Assembly (NCBI GenBank): GCA_021647145.1
Contig: JAKIVF010000102.1
Coordinates: 1-12,122, forward strand
Direction: 5' to 3'
Length of the DNA: 12,122 nt
Source: Methylococcaceae bacterium
GTDB taxonomy: Bacteria; Pseudomonadota; Gammaproteobacteria; Methylococcales; Methylomonadaceae
Every line of letters begins with the position of its first letter. Positions within the stretch are counted from its first letter, which is position 1. The notes under the pieces are model-generated. The model saw only the letters and a program-made list of their open reading frames with translations, was not told the DNA's origin and ran no database searches. A program made the translations under genes and the position numbers. Positions 1 to 6,985 of the stretch are shown in pieces.

Positions 1-2
1 GT

Positions 3-47
3 GCATTCGAGGCAGTAGAAACGGGAGACCTAATACTTCCTCAATAA
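3..47 (+). CDS. 3' end of a gene entering from the left (partial)
   Basis: The third reading frame is open from the window edge for 14 codons and ends in TAA; the peptide reads AFEAVETGDLILPQ. It is followed 13 bases later by a strong palindromic terminator, which is what one expects at the end of a real gene. The other two forward frames give less protein-like peptides. The fragment is too short to assign a family. The call rests on composition and on the terminator position only. Confidence 0.4.
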   Translation, partial: AFEAVETGDLILPQ

Positions 48-60
48 TTGCTTTTACTTT

Positions 61-96
61 AGACTACTTCTATTCATCGATGAATAGAAGTAGTCT
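61..96. terminator. 36-base perfect palindrome, probable rho-independent terminator
   Basis: Every base from 61 to 96 pairs with its mirror position (61 with 96 through 78 with 79), so RNA from either strand folds into a stem of about 16 pairs with a tight loop. Pyrimidine-rich, T-containing sequence flanks both sides (TTTTACTTT before, TTAATTATTT after), so it could stop transcription in both directions. It most likely ends the partial gene at 3-47 and isolates the next gene. The stem is unusually long and perfect for its modest GC content. Confidence 0.7.
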
Positions 97-140
97 TTAA
101 TTATTTCTAAATCTTAAATACAAAAAACGTTCTAAACCTT

Positions 141-443
141 ATGCTCTCAAGGTTAGTAAAAATATTAACATTTACCTTAATAAGCTACTTTGTAGCTCAA
201 ACCTACTCAAGCCATTTACGCTACCAAGATAAATCAATAATCATTATTCTTATAGTATTTGGAGGAGTATTCTATTTCCTCCCTTCTTATATGAACTATT
301 TTTTTGGATATTATAACCATTGGCGTGGATATGGTGGAGCTGAATCATACCCCGAGATAATATGGAAAATTTTAGGCCTCTTTTTTACTTTTATTGGTAT
401 GTACCTATTAGTCCATCATAATATTGTTAATTTAACGATATAA
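141..443 (+). CDS. Small three-segment membrane protein, function unknown
   Basis: This 100-residue protein is not recognised. Hydrophobic stretches at about residues 6-22, 33-54 and 74-92 suggest three membrane segments. The loop between the second and third is rich in aromatic residues and glycine (YYNHWRGYGG). No catalytic motif or signal peptidase site is evident. The ATG has no good Shine-Dalgarno sequence upstream, so the start is uncertain. The gene lies behind the palindromic terminator and converges on sdaA with 28 bases between the stop codons. A weak T-run follows at 459-466, without a convincing stem. Confidence 0.5.
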   Translation: MLSRLVKILTFTLISYFVAQTYSSHLRYQDKSIIIILIVFGGVFYFLPSYMNYFFGYYNHWRGYGGAESYPEIIWKILGLFFTFIGMYLLVHHNIVNLTI

Positions 444-471
444 ACTTGTAAACTTATATTTTTTTCTGCTT

Positions 472-1845
472 CTAACATTCTATTAGATTCACCGCTAGCC
501 CACCACGCGATGTTTCCTTGTATTTTGTTTGCATATCAGCCCCTGTTTCTCGCATGGTTTTAATCACTTTATCTAGTGATACAAAATGGGAGCCATCACC
601 TCTTAAAGCAATACGAGCAGCATTAATTGCTTTAACTGCCCCCATTGCATTGCGTTCTATACAAGGAACCTGAACCAAGCCGCCAATGGGATCACAAGTT
701 AGACCAAGGTTATGCTCCATACCAATTTCAGCTGCATTTTCTACTTGTTCCGGTGTACCCCCTAAAACTTCTGCCAACGCACCTGCCGCCATAGAACAAG
801 CAACACCAACCTCTCCCTGACAACCAACTTCTGCACCTGATATCGATGCGTTTTCTTTATACAAAAAACCAATCGCCCCTGCTGTTAAAAAAAATCGAAT
901 GACTCCATCATCATTTGCTTTTTTACAAAATTTCCAATAGTAATGTAATACAGCTGGAATTATGCCTGCCGCGCCATTTGTCGGCGCAGTGACCACTCGA
1001 CCACCCGCAGCATTTTCCTCACTAACAGCCAGGGCATACAAATTAATCCAATCCATTGTTCCTACAGGTGCATTAGATTTTTTTATTTTTTTTTCATCCC
1101 TAAGTTGCTTGTATATATTAGCTGCTCTACGTTTAACTTTCATACCTCCAGGCAACACACCTTCTTCTGTCAATCCACGCTGTACACATTGCTTCATCAC
1201 TTCCCAGATATAGAGTAAGTTTTCTCTGATTTCTTTTTCACTTGACCAGACCCTCTCATTGCTTAACATGATGTCGCTAAATGAACATTGATGAAGCATA
1301 CACAACTTTAATAAATCATCTGCTGTTTTAAATGGGTAAGGGGGTGAAGTATCATTATTGTCAGTATTATTCGCATTTTCAGATTCGCTCACCACAAAGC
1401 CGCCCCCAATAGAATAAAACTCTTTTTGCAATAGAGTTTTTTCATTTTTATCTTTGGCTGTAAATCGCATCCCATTAGCATGAAAAGGAAGAGCTTTGCG
1501 ATGAAAGAGTAGGTGCTTGGTTTCATTAAATTTCACCTGATGTTGATTTAACAACCTAATGAACCCAGTTTTTTGAATAAGAGCAAGCTTACCTTCAATA
1601 GTATCAGGGTCTATGTTTTCAGGCGATTCACCCAAAAACCCTAAGATAACAGCTGTATTTGAGTTATGCCCTTTTCCAGTAGCTCCTAATGAGCCAAAAA
1701 AATCTGTAGTCATGCTATCAACTGCTTGTAAACTATTTTTCCGTTCCAGAATTTTGGCAAAAGTAAGCGCGGCACACATGGGCCCAACAGTATGGGAGCT
1801 GGAGGGTCCTATTCCAATTTTAAATAAATCGAATACACTGATCAT
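472..1845 (-). CDS. sdaA: L-serine ammonia-lyase (L-serine dehydratase), iron-sulphur type
   Basis: This cytoplasmic enzyme deaminates L-serine to pyruvate and ammonia. The start MISVFDLFKIGIGPSSSHTV is the hallmark of the family. The length of 457 residues is normal for the single-chain type, with the beta domain first and the alpha domain second. The iron-sulphur ligands are visible: Cys342 (GCQGEVG), Cys384 (TCDPIGG), Cys395 (VPCIERN) and the last residue, Cys457. In the Legionella enzyme the C-terminal cysteine folds back as the fourth ligand. An upstream in-frame TTG at 1854 is rejected because it directly abuts the Shine-Dalgarno sequence (AAAAGGAG on the minus strand, 1862-1855). The ATG at 1845 has an ideal 9-base spacer. 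The gene appears monocistronic. Confidence 0.96.
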   Translation of the reverse strand: MISVFDLFKIGIGPSSSHTVGPMCAALTFAKILERKNSLQAVDSMTTDFFGSLGATGKGHNSNTAVILGFLGESPENIDPDTIEGKLALIQKTGFIRLLNQHQVKFNETKHLLFHRKALPFHANGMRFTAKDKNEKTLLQKEFYSIGGGFVVSESENANNTDNNDTSPPYPFKTADDLLKLCMLHQCSFSDIMLSNERVWSSEKEIRENLLYIWEVMKQCVQRGLTEEGVLPGGMKVKRRAANIYKQLRDEKKIKKSNAPVGTMDWINLYALAVSEENAAGGRVVTAPTNGAAGIIPAVLHYYWKFCKKANDDGVIRFFLTAGAIGFLYKENASISGAEVGCQGEVGVACSMAAGALAEVLGGTPEQVENAAEIGMEHNLGLTCDPIGGLVQVPCIERNAMGAVKAINAARIALRGDGSHFVSLDKVIKTMRETGADMQTKYKETSRGGLAVNLIEC

Positions 1846-1910
1846 GATGTCCAACTCCTTTTATTAGATAATAATTTTAACTCTTTTTGTTTTTACAACA
1901 TTTTATAAAC

Positions 1911-1939
1911 AGTATATTAGGGCAATTATTCTCATTAAA
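1911..1939 (-). promoter_or_regulatory. Candidate sigma-70 promoter for sdaA
   Basis: Read on the minus strand, a good -10 (TATACT, 1916-1911) lies 17 bases after a weak -35 (TTTAAT, 1939-1934). Transcription would start near 1905, giving a leader of about 60 bases before the sdaA start. Only the -10 matches consensus well, so an activator may be needed or the true promoter may differ. Confidence 0.35.
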
Positions 1940-1984
1940 GTAGGGCTATTAAAATAAATAGAAATTCAAGTAGTCAGCAATCGA

Positions 1985-2055
1985 CTGTTGGGCTACCGTC
2001 TCTCTGGCAACCCAACAGAATGTAGTACTGAAGTTAGGCCAACAAAACTACCTAA
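1985..2055. other. Structured RNA-like element with hairpin and possible pseudoknot
   Basis: An 8-base inverted repeat (CTGTTGGG at 1985-1992, CCCAACAG at 2011-2018) encloses a CTA/CAA internal loop, a CC/GG pair and a pyrimidine loop. It is followed by GTAGT (2022-2026) pairing with ACTAC (2047-2051). TTAG inside that loop can pair with CTAA at 2052-2055, which would form a pseudoknot on the plus strand. Read on the minus strand, it contains GGCCTAA and, 20 bases later, GGGTTGCC. These two short signatures, at about this spacing, recall the 3' half of class I cyclic-di-GMP (GEMM) riboswitches. The 5' half of such a riboswitch was not found. It lies between the surface-protein remnant and the sdaA promoter. 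Strand and function are undecided. Confidence 0.3.
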
Positions 2056-2546
2056 GGCTCAGGTATTACTAAACTGGGGATTGTCCCAACTGCATTATTT
2101 AACGTTTGCCCTCAACACCCTAACCAAGGGTCTAGGCTGTCTGTACCTGTGAAATCTTTATAGCCAGCAGAACCATCATAACCCCAAAGCTGACTCTCGA
2201 AAATACCATCCGCTTTTGCATCAATTAGTTCACAGCTTGGGTCGTTACACTCAGGAGCAGTAGTATAAATTCGACTACCTGACAATAGCTGACTCTTTCC
2301 GTAAGGATAGCCTAGCAAATTAAACTTCTCAGTTCCTACTTCTGTGGTTAATGGAATTGAAAAACAATTGTTGCTTGAACAGCCTGTTGATTTAGTGGTC
2401 GGCGTCGTTGCACTTCCACTTGGCATTTTCAATTTTTTATCACTGTCTGAGGTTTGAATTATCCAATAACCAACACCTTAGCTAAGTGTATCAGTATGTT
2501 TAAGTTTTACATAATTAGTTACATTATATAAGAATAAATAACCCTG
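2052..2546 (-). pseudogene. Decayed 3' end of a surface-type protein gene
   Basis: One minus-strand frame reads as a continuous protein through two in-frame stops: TAA at 2480-2478 and TGA at 2114-2112. It ends at TAG 2054-2052. The motifs come in the order seen in large secreted or surface proteins: TLS-stop-GVGYWI, then NLLGYPYG, then WGYDGSAGY and SLDPWLGC-stop. The final stretch after the second stop (GQTLNNAVGTIPSLVIPEP) is still protein-like. The second stop sits where such proteins usually have tryptophan (LGYW), so a TGG to TGA change fits. Upstream, the frame closes at TGA 2549-2547 and no start or signal peptide is present. A 103-residue piece could be translated from the ATG at 2426, but this looks like a remnant rather than a gene. 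Confidence 0.6.
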
Positions 2547-2605
2547 TCAGTGTCATAAGAACCAAGAACCAAGCAAAATTAGTTTAACGGTTTTACTTGT
2601 CTTTT

Positions 2606-3154
2606 TTATCTGAACCCTAAACTAAACTTGTTTCTATAATTTAAGCCTATAATCAGTAGCGGAATAGCAAGCATTAATGTCATCCCAACGGTTCCTTCCA
2701 TCGCAATGGTTAGCCATGCTAAGAATAATAAAAACAGGCCAATAAGGTAAAACCAAAAACCAAGAAAAATCCCTGATATGAAAAGTGTATGACCTAAAAT
2801 TACATGGATAATGACTCCAACCGTCCCTGCTGCAAATGATTCAGCATGCCAAAGGAATAAAATGATTAGAACAGAAAAAAAAGCACTTCCCCATAAAATT
2901 AAGCTATTACGCATAGTGCTATCTCTTGGAATTGATGATTTTAATTCATACGACTTTTCAATAATAATTGAACCAAGAAAGAAAATTGGTGTCATTAGTA
3001 ACCAATACATAATGACTGCATGATCAGATATCTCACCCATTACATCCCCGATAAAACAAAGGACAACCAAGCCCATAAAAATAAATTCATTGACATTGCG
3101 AATACTAGCGACTCTATCTATGCTTACTATTAAATTCTTAAGTTTATGACTCAT
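2606..3154 (-). CDS. Six-segment integral membrane protein, function unknown
   Basis: This 182-residue protein is not recognised. Hydrophobic segments are visible at about residues 24-39, 47-65, 84-102, 108-128, 131-150 and 154-171, separated by short loops. The N-terminus is basic and so probably cytoplasmic. There are no clear transport or enzyme motifs; His117 and His122 in segment four are the only notable polar residues there. The ATG is preceded on the minus strand by AAAGG at a 9-base distance. The gene is divergent from the LysR-type gene, with 124 bases between them, and such pairs are often regulator and target. That link is inference. Confidence 0.6.
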   Translation of the reverse strand: MSHKLKNLIVSIDRVASIRNVNEFIFMGLVVLCFIGDVMGEISDHAVIMYWLLMTPIFFLGSIIIEKSYELKSSIPRDSTMRNSLILWGSAFFSVLIILFLWHAESFAAGTVGVIIHVILGHTLFISGIFLGFWFYLIGLFLLFLAWLTIAMEGTVGMTLMLAIPLLIIGLNYRNKFSLGFR

Positions 3155-3223
3155 TAGTTTATGCCTTTGAAAACTGATTCATTGGAATGATTCGAATTCT
3201 ACTGATTATGATACATCGGGTAA

Positions 3224-3236
3224 AATGGTAACCATT
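3224..3236. promoter_or_regulatory. Candidate operator between the divergent membrane-protein and LysR genes
   Basis: A 13-base inverted repeat, AATGGT-A-ACCATT, lies 43 bases before the LysR start codon and 70 bases from the opposite gene. LysR-type proteins usually bind T-N11-A dyads close to their own promoter, and one overlapping phase fits this pattern (T at 3226, A at 3238). Position and symmetry make it the best operator candidate here. No binding information exists in the sequence itself. Confidence 0.3.
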
Positions 3237-3278
3237 CATAAGTCTATTAATTAACTTCATACACTAAACAAACAAGTC

Positions 3279-4193
3279 ATGAAATTAAGGGATTTTGATT
3301 TAAATTTGTTATTGGCGTTTGATGCGCTGATGAAAGAAACAAGTGTATCTAAAGCAGCAGAATGTATGTTTATTACTCAATCTGCTATGAGTCATGCGCT
3401 TAATCGTTTACGAGATTTACTAGACGACCCTATTCTAGTCCGTACTAGTGAAGGGATGAAGCCAACCCCTCGGGCAAAGTCAATGAAACTTCAGGTGCGA
3501 GAGATTTTACGGGAAATTCAACATATAGTGGGCGAGCCAAAACACTTTCATCCATCTACCAGTAAGCATCAGTTTATTATTGAAGTTGCTGACTATGTTG
3601 AATACATGCTGCTTCCACCACTTAAGGAGAAAATTTATCATAATGCACCTGGCGTTGATATTCTGATAGAAAAGCCTAAACATAGCTTCCCAGAAAAAAC
3701 CTTGGAAGAAGGTAAGACAGACCTTTTATTGGGGTTTAATAGGGATATTGACTCACCTAGCCGGTTTATCAAAGAAATTCTTTTTGAAGATAAGCGGGTA
3801 TGTCTGCTTAGAAAAGATCATCCCTTGGTTAAAAAAAAGAAATTAAGCTTAGAGCAATTTCTTAAAATGGATCATTTGCGTATATCTCCCACTGGAAATA
3901 AATCGGGTGTTATAGACCAGGCTTTATTATCTCAGGGAAAGGAACGGCGTGTCGCTTTAGTTGTTCCACACTTTCTCTATGCCCCTCATATCCTATCAAC
4001 TACAGATATGGTCTTGTCGCCACCGTTAAGAATAGCGAAACAACTTATCCGCTTTAGTCCACTAAAAATAGTCTCACTGCCATTAGATATACCGCCTTAT
4101 CAAATCAGCATGGCTTGGTCACCTATTAGAGAAAAGGATCCCGCACATATTTGGTTAAGAACTCAAATTCGAGCCATTAGTAACAGTTTGTAA
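3279..4193 (+). CDS. LysR-type transcriptional regulator
   Basis: At 304 residues it has the standard family length. The N-terminal winged helix-turn-helix is clear: it begins LRDFDLNLLLAFDALM, carries SVSKAAECMFITQSAMSHAL at about residues 23-42, then LRDLLDDPILVR. The rest is the periplasmic-binding-protein-like effector domain. The opening resembles the NodD/NahR/SyrM/LeuO branch more than the CysB or metabolic branches. The start lacks a strong Shine-Dalgarno sequence but matches the usual family N-terminus. Its target is unknown; candidates are the divergent six-segment membrane protein and itself. The following ars genes have their own regulator. Confidence 0.9.
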   Translation: MKLRDFDLNLLLAFDALMKETSVSKAAECMFITQSAMSHALNRLRDLLDDPILVRTSEGMKPTPRAKSMKLQVREILREIQHIVGEPKHFHPSTSKHQFIIEVADYVEYMLLPPLKEKIYHNAPGVDILIEKPKHSFPEKTLEEGKTDLLLGFNRDIDSPSRFIKEILFEDKRVCLLRKDHPLVKKKKLSLEQFLKMDHLRISPTGNKSGVIDQALLSQGKERRVALVVPHFLYAPHILSTTDMVLSPPLRIAKQLIRFSPLKIVSLPLDIPPYQISMAWSPIREKDPAHIWLRTQIRAISNSL

Positions 4194-4222
4194 AACTAAA
4201 TAAATAATTAATTACATCAGGG

Positions 4223-4261
4223 TTGTGATATAAATCTTAATGATATATGCTTATACGTATA
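4223..4261 (+). promoter_or_regulatory. Candidate arsR promoter with operator-like palindrome
   Basis: TTGTGA (4223-4228) and TATGCT (4246-4251), separated by 17 bases, form a plausible sigma-70 promoter. It is immediately followed by the 10-base palindrome TATACGTATA (4252-4261). A repressor bound there would cover the -10 and the start of transcription, as expected for ArsR autoregulation. Transcription from here would begin after the upstream ATG at 4247. This supports the later ATG at 4280 as the true arsR start. Confidence 0.4.
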
Positions 4262-4279
4262 TTAATAACTAATGAAATT

Positions 4280-4627
4280 ATGTTGCCCTCTCAATTTTTT
4301 AAATGCCTATCTGATGAAACTCGCTTACGCTGTATTACACTATTACAAAAAGAGGGTAAACTTTGCGTGTGTGAATTAACAACAGCACTCGCTTTATCTC
4401 AACCTAAAATATCTCGGCATTTAGCCTCTCTAAGACAATATAATTTACTGCAAGACAGCCGTGAAGGGCAGTGGGTTTTTTATCAAATAAATCCTTCCCT
4501 GCCTAATTGGGCTCACTCCATTATTAAAAATACATTATCCGCTGTTGAATTAGACAGCTTGTTTAAAAATGATTTAAAACGTTTACAAAAAATGAAAAAC
4601 CGACCCACTTCGACAATATGTTGTTAG
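4280..4627 (+). CDS. arsR: ArsR-family arsenic-responsive repressor
   Basis: This is a 115-residue winged-helix repressor of the ArsR/SmtB family, starting MLPSQFFKCLSDETRLR as is typical. The recognition region is LSQPKISRHLASLR, followed by the wing (EGQWVFYQI). The metalloid site LCVCEL has Cys29 and Cys31, equivalent to Cys32 and Cys34 of the plasmid R773 repressor. The third R773 cysteine is replaced by Thr34. The protein ends in Cys114-Cys115, and C-terminal cysteines serve as ligands in some other ArsR types. An in-frame ATG at 4247 would add 11 residues with no family counterpart and overlaps the probable -10 box, so it is rejected. The gene is first in an operon with arsI, arsC and acr3. 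Confidence 0.92.
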   Translation: MLPSQFFKCLSDETRLRCITLLQKEGKLCVCELTTALALSQPKISRHLASLRQYNLLQDSREGQWVFYQINPSLPNWAHSIIKNTLSAVELDSLFKNDLKRLQKMKNRPTSTICC

Positions 4628-4643
4628 GGTTGTTCAACCTAAC
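4623..4643 (+). other. Hairpin at the arsR stop codon
   Basis: GTTAGGGTTG pairs with CAACCTAAC (one bulged G, two-base loop), overlapping the arsR stop codon and ending before the arsI ribosome binding site. There is no T-run after it, so it is more likely an mRNA processing or stability element than a terminator. Confidence 0.3.
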
Positions 4644-4660
4644 CTTATATAGGAAAGAAA

Positions 4661-5113
4661 ATGAAAAGAATGCACGTTCACCTTGCTGTAGAAGACCTCA
4701 AACAAAACATAGATTTTTACAGCACAATGTTTGGCTGCGCACCAACTGTAGAATATGAGGATTATGCAAAATGGATGCTGGATGACCCGCGGGTTAATTT
4801 TGCAATTTCTAATCGAAGCAGTAAAACAGGATTAGATCATTTAGGGATCCAGGCTGAAAATGACTCAGAATTACAAGGTATTAAACAATGTCTTGATGCC
4901 ACTCAAAAGCCCATTGAAGCTCAAGAACAAACATCTTGCTGCTACTCTCGCTCAGATAAATATTGGATTACTGATCCTCAAGGGATTGCATGGGAGTCTT
5001 TTCATTCGCTAGGTAATATTCCTACATTTAATGAAAAAAAATCTACACCTGATGAAAATACTTCTGCTTGTTGTCCAACAGATGACAAGCCATCATCTTC
5101 TTGTTGCGGATAA
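4661..5113 (+). CDS. arsI: ArsI-type organoarsenical C-As lyase (glyoxalase/VOC fold)
   Basis: This 150-residue single VOC-domain protein matches ArsI, a cytoplasmic Fe(II)-dependent dioxygenase. ArsI breaks the carbon-arsenic bond of trivalent methyl and aryl arsenicals to give arsenite. The metal triad is visible as His5 (MHVHLAV), His60 (GLDHLGI) and Glu112 (WESFHSL). The arsenical-binding cysteine pair is Cys93-Cys94 (TSCCYSR). These positions agree within a few residues with the Bacillus ArsI set (His5, His62, Glu115, Cys96-Cys97). The C-terminal tail adds two more cysteine pairs (SACCPTD, SSSCCG). The start has a good Shine-Dalgarno sequence (AGGAAAG). A cadmium-induced CadI-like role is the main alternative, but the arsenic operon favours ArsI. 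Confidence 0.88.
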   Translation: MKRMHVHLAVEDLKQNIDFYSTMFGCAPTVEYEDYAKWMLDDPRVNFAISNRSSKTGLDHLGIQAENDSELQGIKQCLDATQKPIEAQEQTSCCYSRSDKYWITDPQGIAWESFHSLGNIPTFNEKKSTPDENTSACCPTDDKPSSSCCG

Positions 5114-5134
5114 CTTCCTGTCATCTAGAGTTTT

Positions 5135-5172
5135 TCCTCTCTACAACACATCAGAGAGGATTTTAATTTTTT
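5135..5172 (+). terminator. Intra-operon terminator-like hairpin between arsI and arsC
   Basis: TCCTCTC (5135-5141) pairs with GAGAGGA (5154-5160) across a 12-base loop and is followed by a T-rich run reaching about 5171. This looks like a weak intrinsic terminator. It would lower expression of arsC and acr3 relative to arsR and arsI unless read through, or there is a second promoter. It may also only mark an RNA processing site. Confidence 0.45.
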
Positions 5173-5194
5173 TCAACATTAAATAAAAAATCAC

Positions 5195-5674
5195 ATGCTA
5201 AATATTTTTGTAATTTGTACCGGTAACTCATGTCGTAGCGTTATGGGAGAAGCTTTATTTAATCATTTAGGTCAAGGGCGAATAAAAGCTTTTTCAGCAG
5301 GCAGCCATCCCATTGGAAGAATAAACCAAGATGCATTGGCAACGCTAAAACGACATAATCTACCAACTGAAGGGTATCAGAGTCAGTCTTGGGACGACTT
5401 TACTGAACAAACAATGGATATTGTGATTACCGTATGTGATAACGCTGCAGGTGAAACTTGTCCGGTTTATTTAGACTCGGCTGTCAAAGTACACTGGGGA
5501 TTAGTTGATCCTGGTCATGTTAAAGGTACCGATGAAAAAATTATAGCTGCATTTGAAGAAACTTTTAGCATCATAAAGCAACGTATCAATAGCATGTTAG
5601 CGTTACCGCTAGAAACAATGTCCCCAGAAAAATTAACTAGCGAGTTAAATGCAATAGCTCAATCTATATCATAA
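5195..5674 (+). CDS. arsC: Arsenate reductase, low-molecular-weight phosphatase type
   Basis: This cytoplasmic enzyme reduces arsenate to arsenite using a cysteine relay. The P-loop is CTGNSCRS with nucleophile Cys8 and Arg14 (C-X5-R). The relay cysteines are Cys81 and Cys89 (VCDNAAGETCP), and the general acid is Asp105 in WGLVDPG. Together these place it in the thioredoxin- or glutaredoxin-linked LMW-PTP family, not the E. coli R773 type. At 159 residues it is longer than the about 131-residue Staphylococcus enzyme because of a C-terminal extension. The ATG has no obvious Shine-Dalgarno sequence and lies behind a terminator-like hairpin. Its stop is 11 bases from the acr3 start. Confidence 0.94.
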   Translation: MLNIFVICTGNSCRSVMGEALFNHLGQGRIKAFSAGSHPIGRINQDALATLKRHNLPTEGYQSQSWDDFTEQTMDIVITVCDNAAGETCPVYLDSAVKVHWGLVDPGHVKGTDEKIIAAFEETFSIIKQRINSMLALPLETMSPEKLTSELNAIAQSIS

Positions 5675-5685
5675 AGGTCAAATTT

Positions 5686-6855
5686 ATGACTGATAAAAAA
5701 CATGATATGGGTGTTTTTGAACGCTACCTGACCTTATGGATAAGCTTATGTATTATCTTTGGTATTCTTCTCGGGGTGTATGCACCACAGTTTGCTAAAA
5801 CTTTAGATGGAATGAGTATCAATATCAACGATGCGCCTGTTGTATCCATCCCCATCGCTATTTGCCTTTTTTTTATGATGTATCCCATCATGGTGAAAAT
5901 TGACTTTTCTGAGGTAGTGAAAGCAGGTAAAAGTATTAAACCTGTCACGCTTACTTTAATTGTCAATTGGGCAATCAAACCATTTACTATTTATGCTATT
6001 GCCTATCTTTTTTTGGGCCTTTTATTTCGAGAATTGATAGGAGCTGATGCGATTGATTTGGTCAAAATGCCATTCGGACTAAATTTACCCATTGGCAGTG
6101 AGTACGGCTCAGGTAAAGTCGTCATGCACGAAGGGATAAAAATGTTAGCCGTACCCTTGTGGCGCAGTTATTTTGCTGGTTGTATTCTGCTTGGTGTCGC
6201 CCCCTGTACCGCCATGGTTTTGGTTTGGGGTTATTTAGCAAAAGGCAATGCTGGTCATACATTGGTCATGGTCGCAATCAACTCACTGATTATGTTGTTG
6301 TTATTCGGCGTTATTGGTGGCTTTCTTTTAGGCGTGGGACAATTGCCTGTACCTTGGCAGGCACTACTGCTTTCTATTAGTATCTATGTGGCACTGCCTT
6401 TAATTGCAGGTTTTTTTTCCAGGAGATTGATTATTGCCAATAAAGGGCTAGTTTGGTTTGAGCAGCGCTTTTTACACATCCTAACGCCTATTACAATTAT
6501 CGCCTTGTTACTGACGTTAATCCTTCTTTTTTCATTTAAAGGTGGCGTCATTATAGAAAATCCATTAACGATTTTATGGATCGCGATTCCATTAACAATT
6601 CAAACCCTCTTGATTTTTGCAATCACTTATATTGCTGCAAAATATTGGGAATTTTCCTATGAGAATGCAGCCCCATCCGCTTTGATAGGCGCATCCAATC
6701 ATTTTGAAGTAGCGATTGCAACCGCCGTTATGCTATTTGGCCTTTCATCAGGAGCAGCTCTAGCTACCGTTGTGGGTGTATTAATAGAAGTCCCATTAAT
6801 GTTAGCATTAGTTAGTTTTTGTAATAAAACACAGAATTGGTTTGTAAGAAATTAA
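5686..6855 (+). CDS. acr3: Arsenite efflux permease, Acr3 family
   Basis: This inner-membrane exporter moves arsenite out of the cell by proton-coupled transport. At 389 residues it has about ten membrane segments. The conserved metalloid cysteine is Cys174 in GVAPCTAMVLVW. The second conserved site is GASNHFEVAIATA with Glu341 (equivalents of Cys129 and Glu305 in the Alkaliphilus protein), followed by Glu368 in LIEVPLM. A long polar loop at about residues 114-160 separates segments three and four, as in many proteobacterial Acr3 proteins. A Shine-Dalgarno sequence (AAAGG) precedes the ATG. It is the last gene of the operon and receives arsenite made by ArsC and ArsI. No ArsA ATPase gene is present. 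Confidence 0.95.
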   Translation: MTDKKHDMGVFERYLTLWISLCIIFGILLGVYAPQFAKTLDGMSININDAPVVSIPIAICLFFMMYPIMVKIDFSEVVKAGKSIKPVTLTLIVNWAIKPFTIYAIAYLFLGLLFRELIGADAIDLVKMPFGLNLPIGSEYGSGKVVMHEGIKMLAVPLWRSYFAGCILLGVAPCTAMVLVWGYLAKGNAGHTLVMVAINSLIMLLLFGVIGGFLLGVGQLPVPWQALLLSISIYVALPLIAGFFSRRLIIANKGLVWFEQRFLHILTPITIIALLLTLILLFSFKGGVIIENPLTILWIAIPLTIQTLLIFAITYIAAKYWEFSYENAAPSALIGASNHFEVAIATAVMLFGLSSGAALATVVGVLIEVPLMLALVSFCNKTQNWFVRN

Positions 6856-6932
6856 GAATAAAGGAAAATATTTACTAGCTTTTTGGTAAAATTACCTTGA
6901 TTACCCGCCTAAATGGGGAAATAATTTCATCT

Positions 6933-6960
6933 TTGCCATTGCATATTTTGAATATAAAAT
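6933..6960 (+). promoter_or_regulatory. Candidate promoter for the FecR-TPR-barrel gene
   Basis: TTGCCA (6933-6938) and TAAAAT (6955-6960), with a 16-base spacer, resemble a sigma-70 promoter. The expected start near 6967 leaves about 19 bases before the ATG at 6986. It would leave only about 7 bases before the in-frame TTG at 6974, which supports the ATG. Confidence 0.35.
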
Positions 6961-6985
6961 CATGGTCAACTAATTGCCTTGTAAA

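Noticed and set aside
1846..1854. TTG start giving sdaA three extra residues
   Set aside because: The TTG directly touches the Shine-Dalgarno sequence; the ATG at 1845 is correctly spaced and matches the family N-terminus.
962..1867. Plus-strand open frames of 83 and 84 codons across sdaA
   Set aside because: They lie antisense to the strongly conserved sdaA and have no ribosome binding site or family resemblance.
6887..6898. GGTAAAATTACC as a terminator after acr3
   Set aside because: The repeat leaves only a two-base loop and has no T-run, so it is not a credible terminator.
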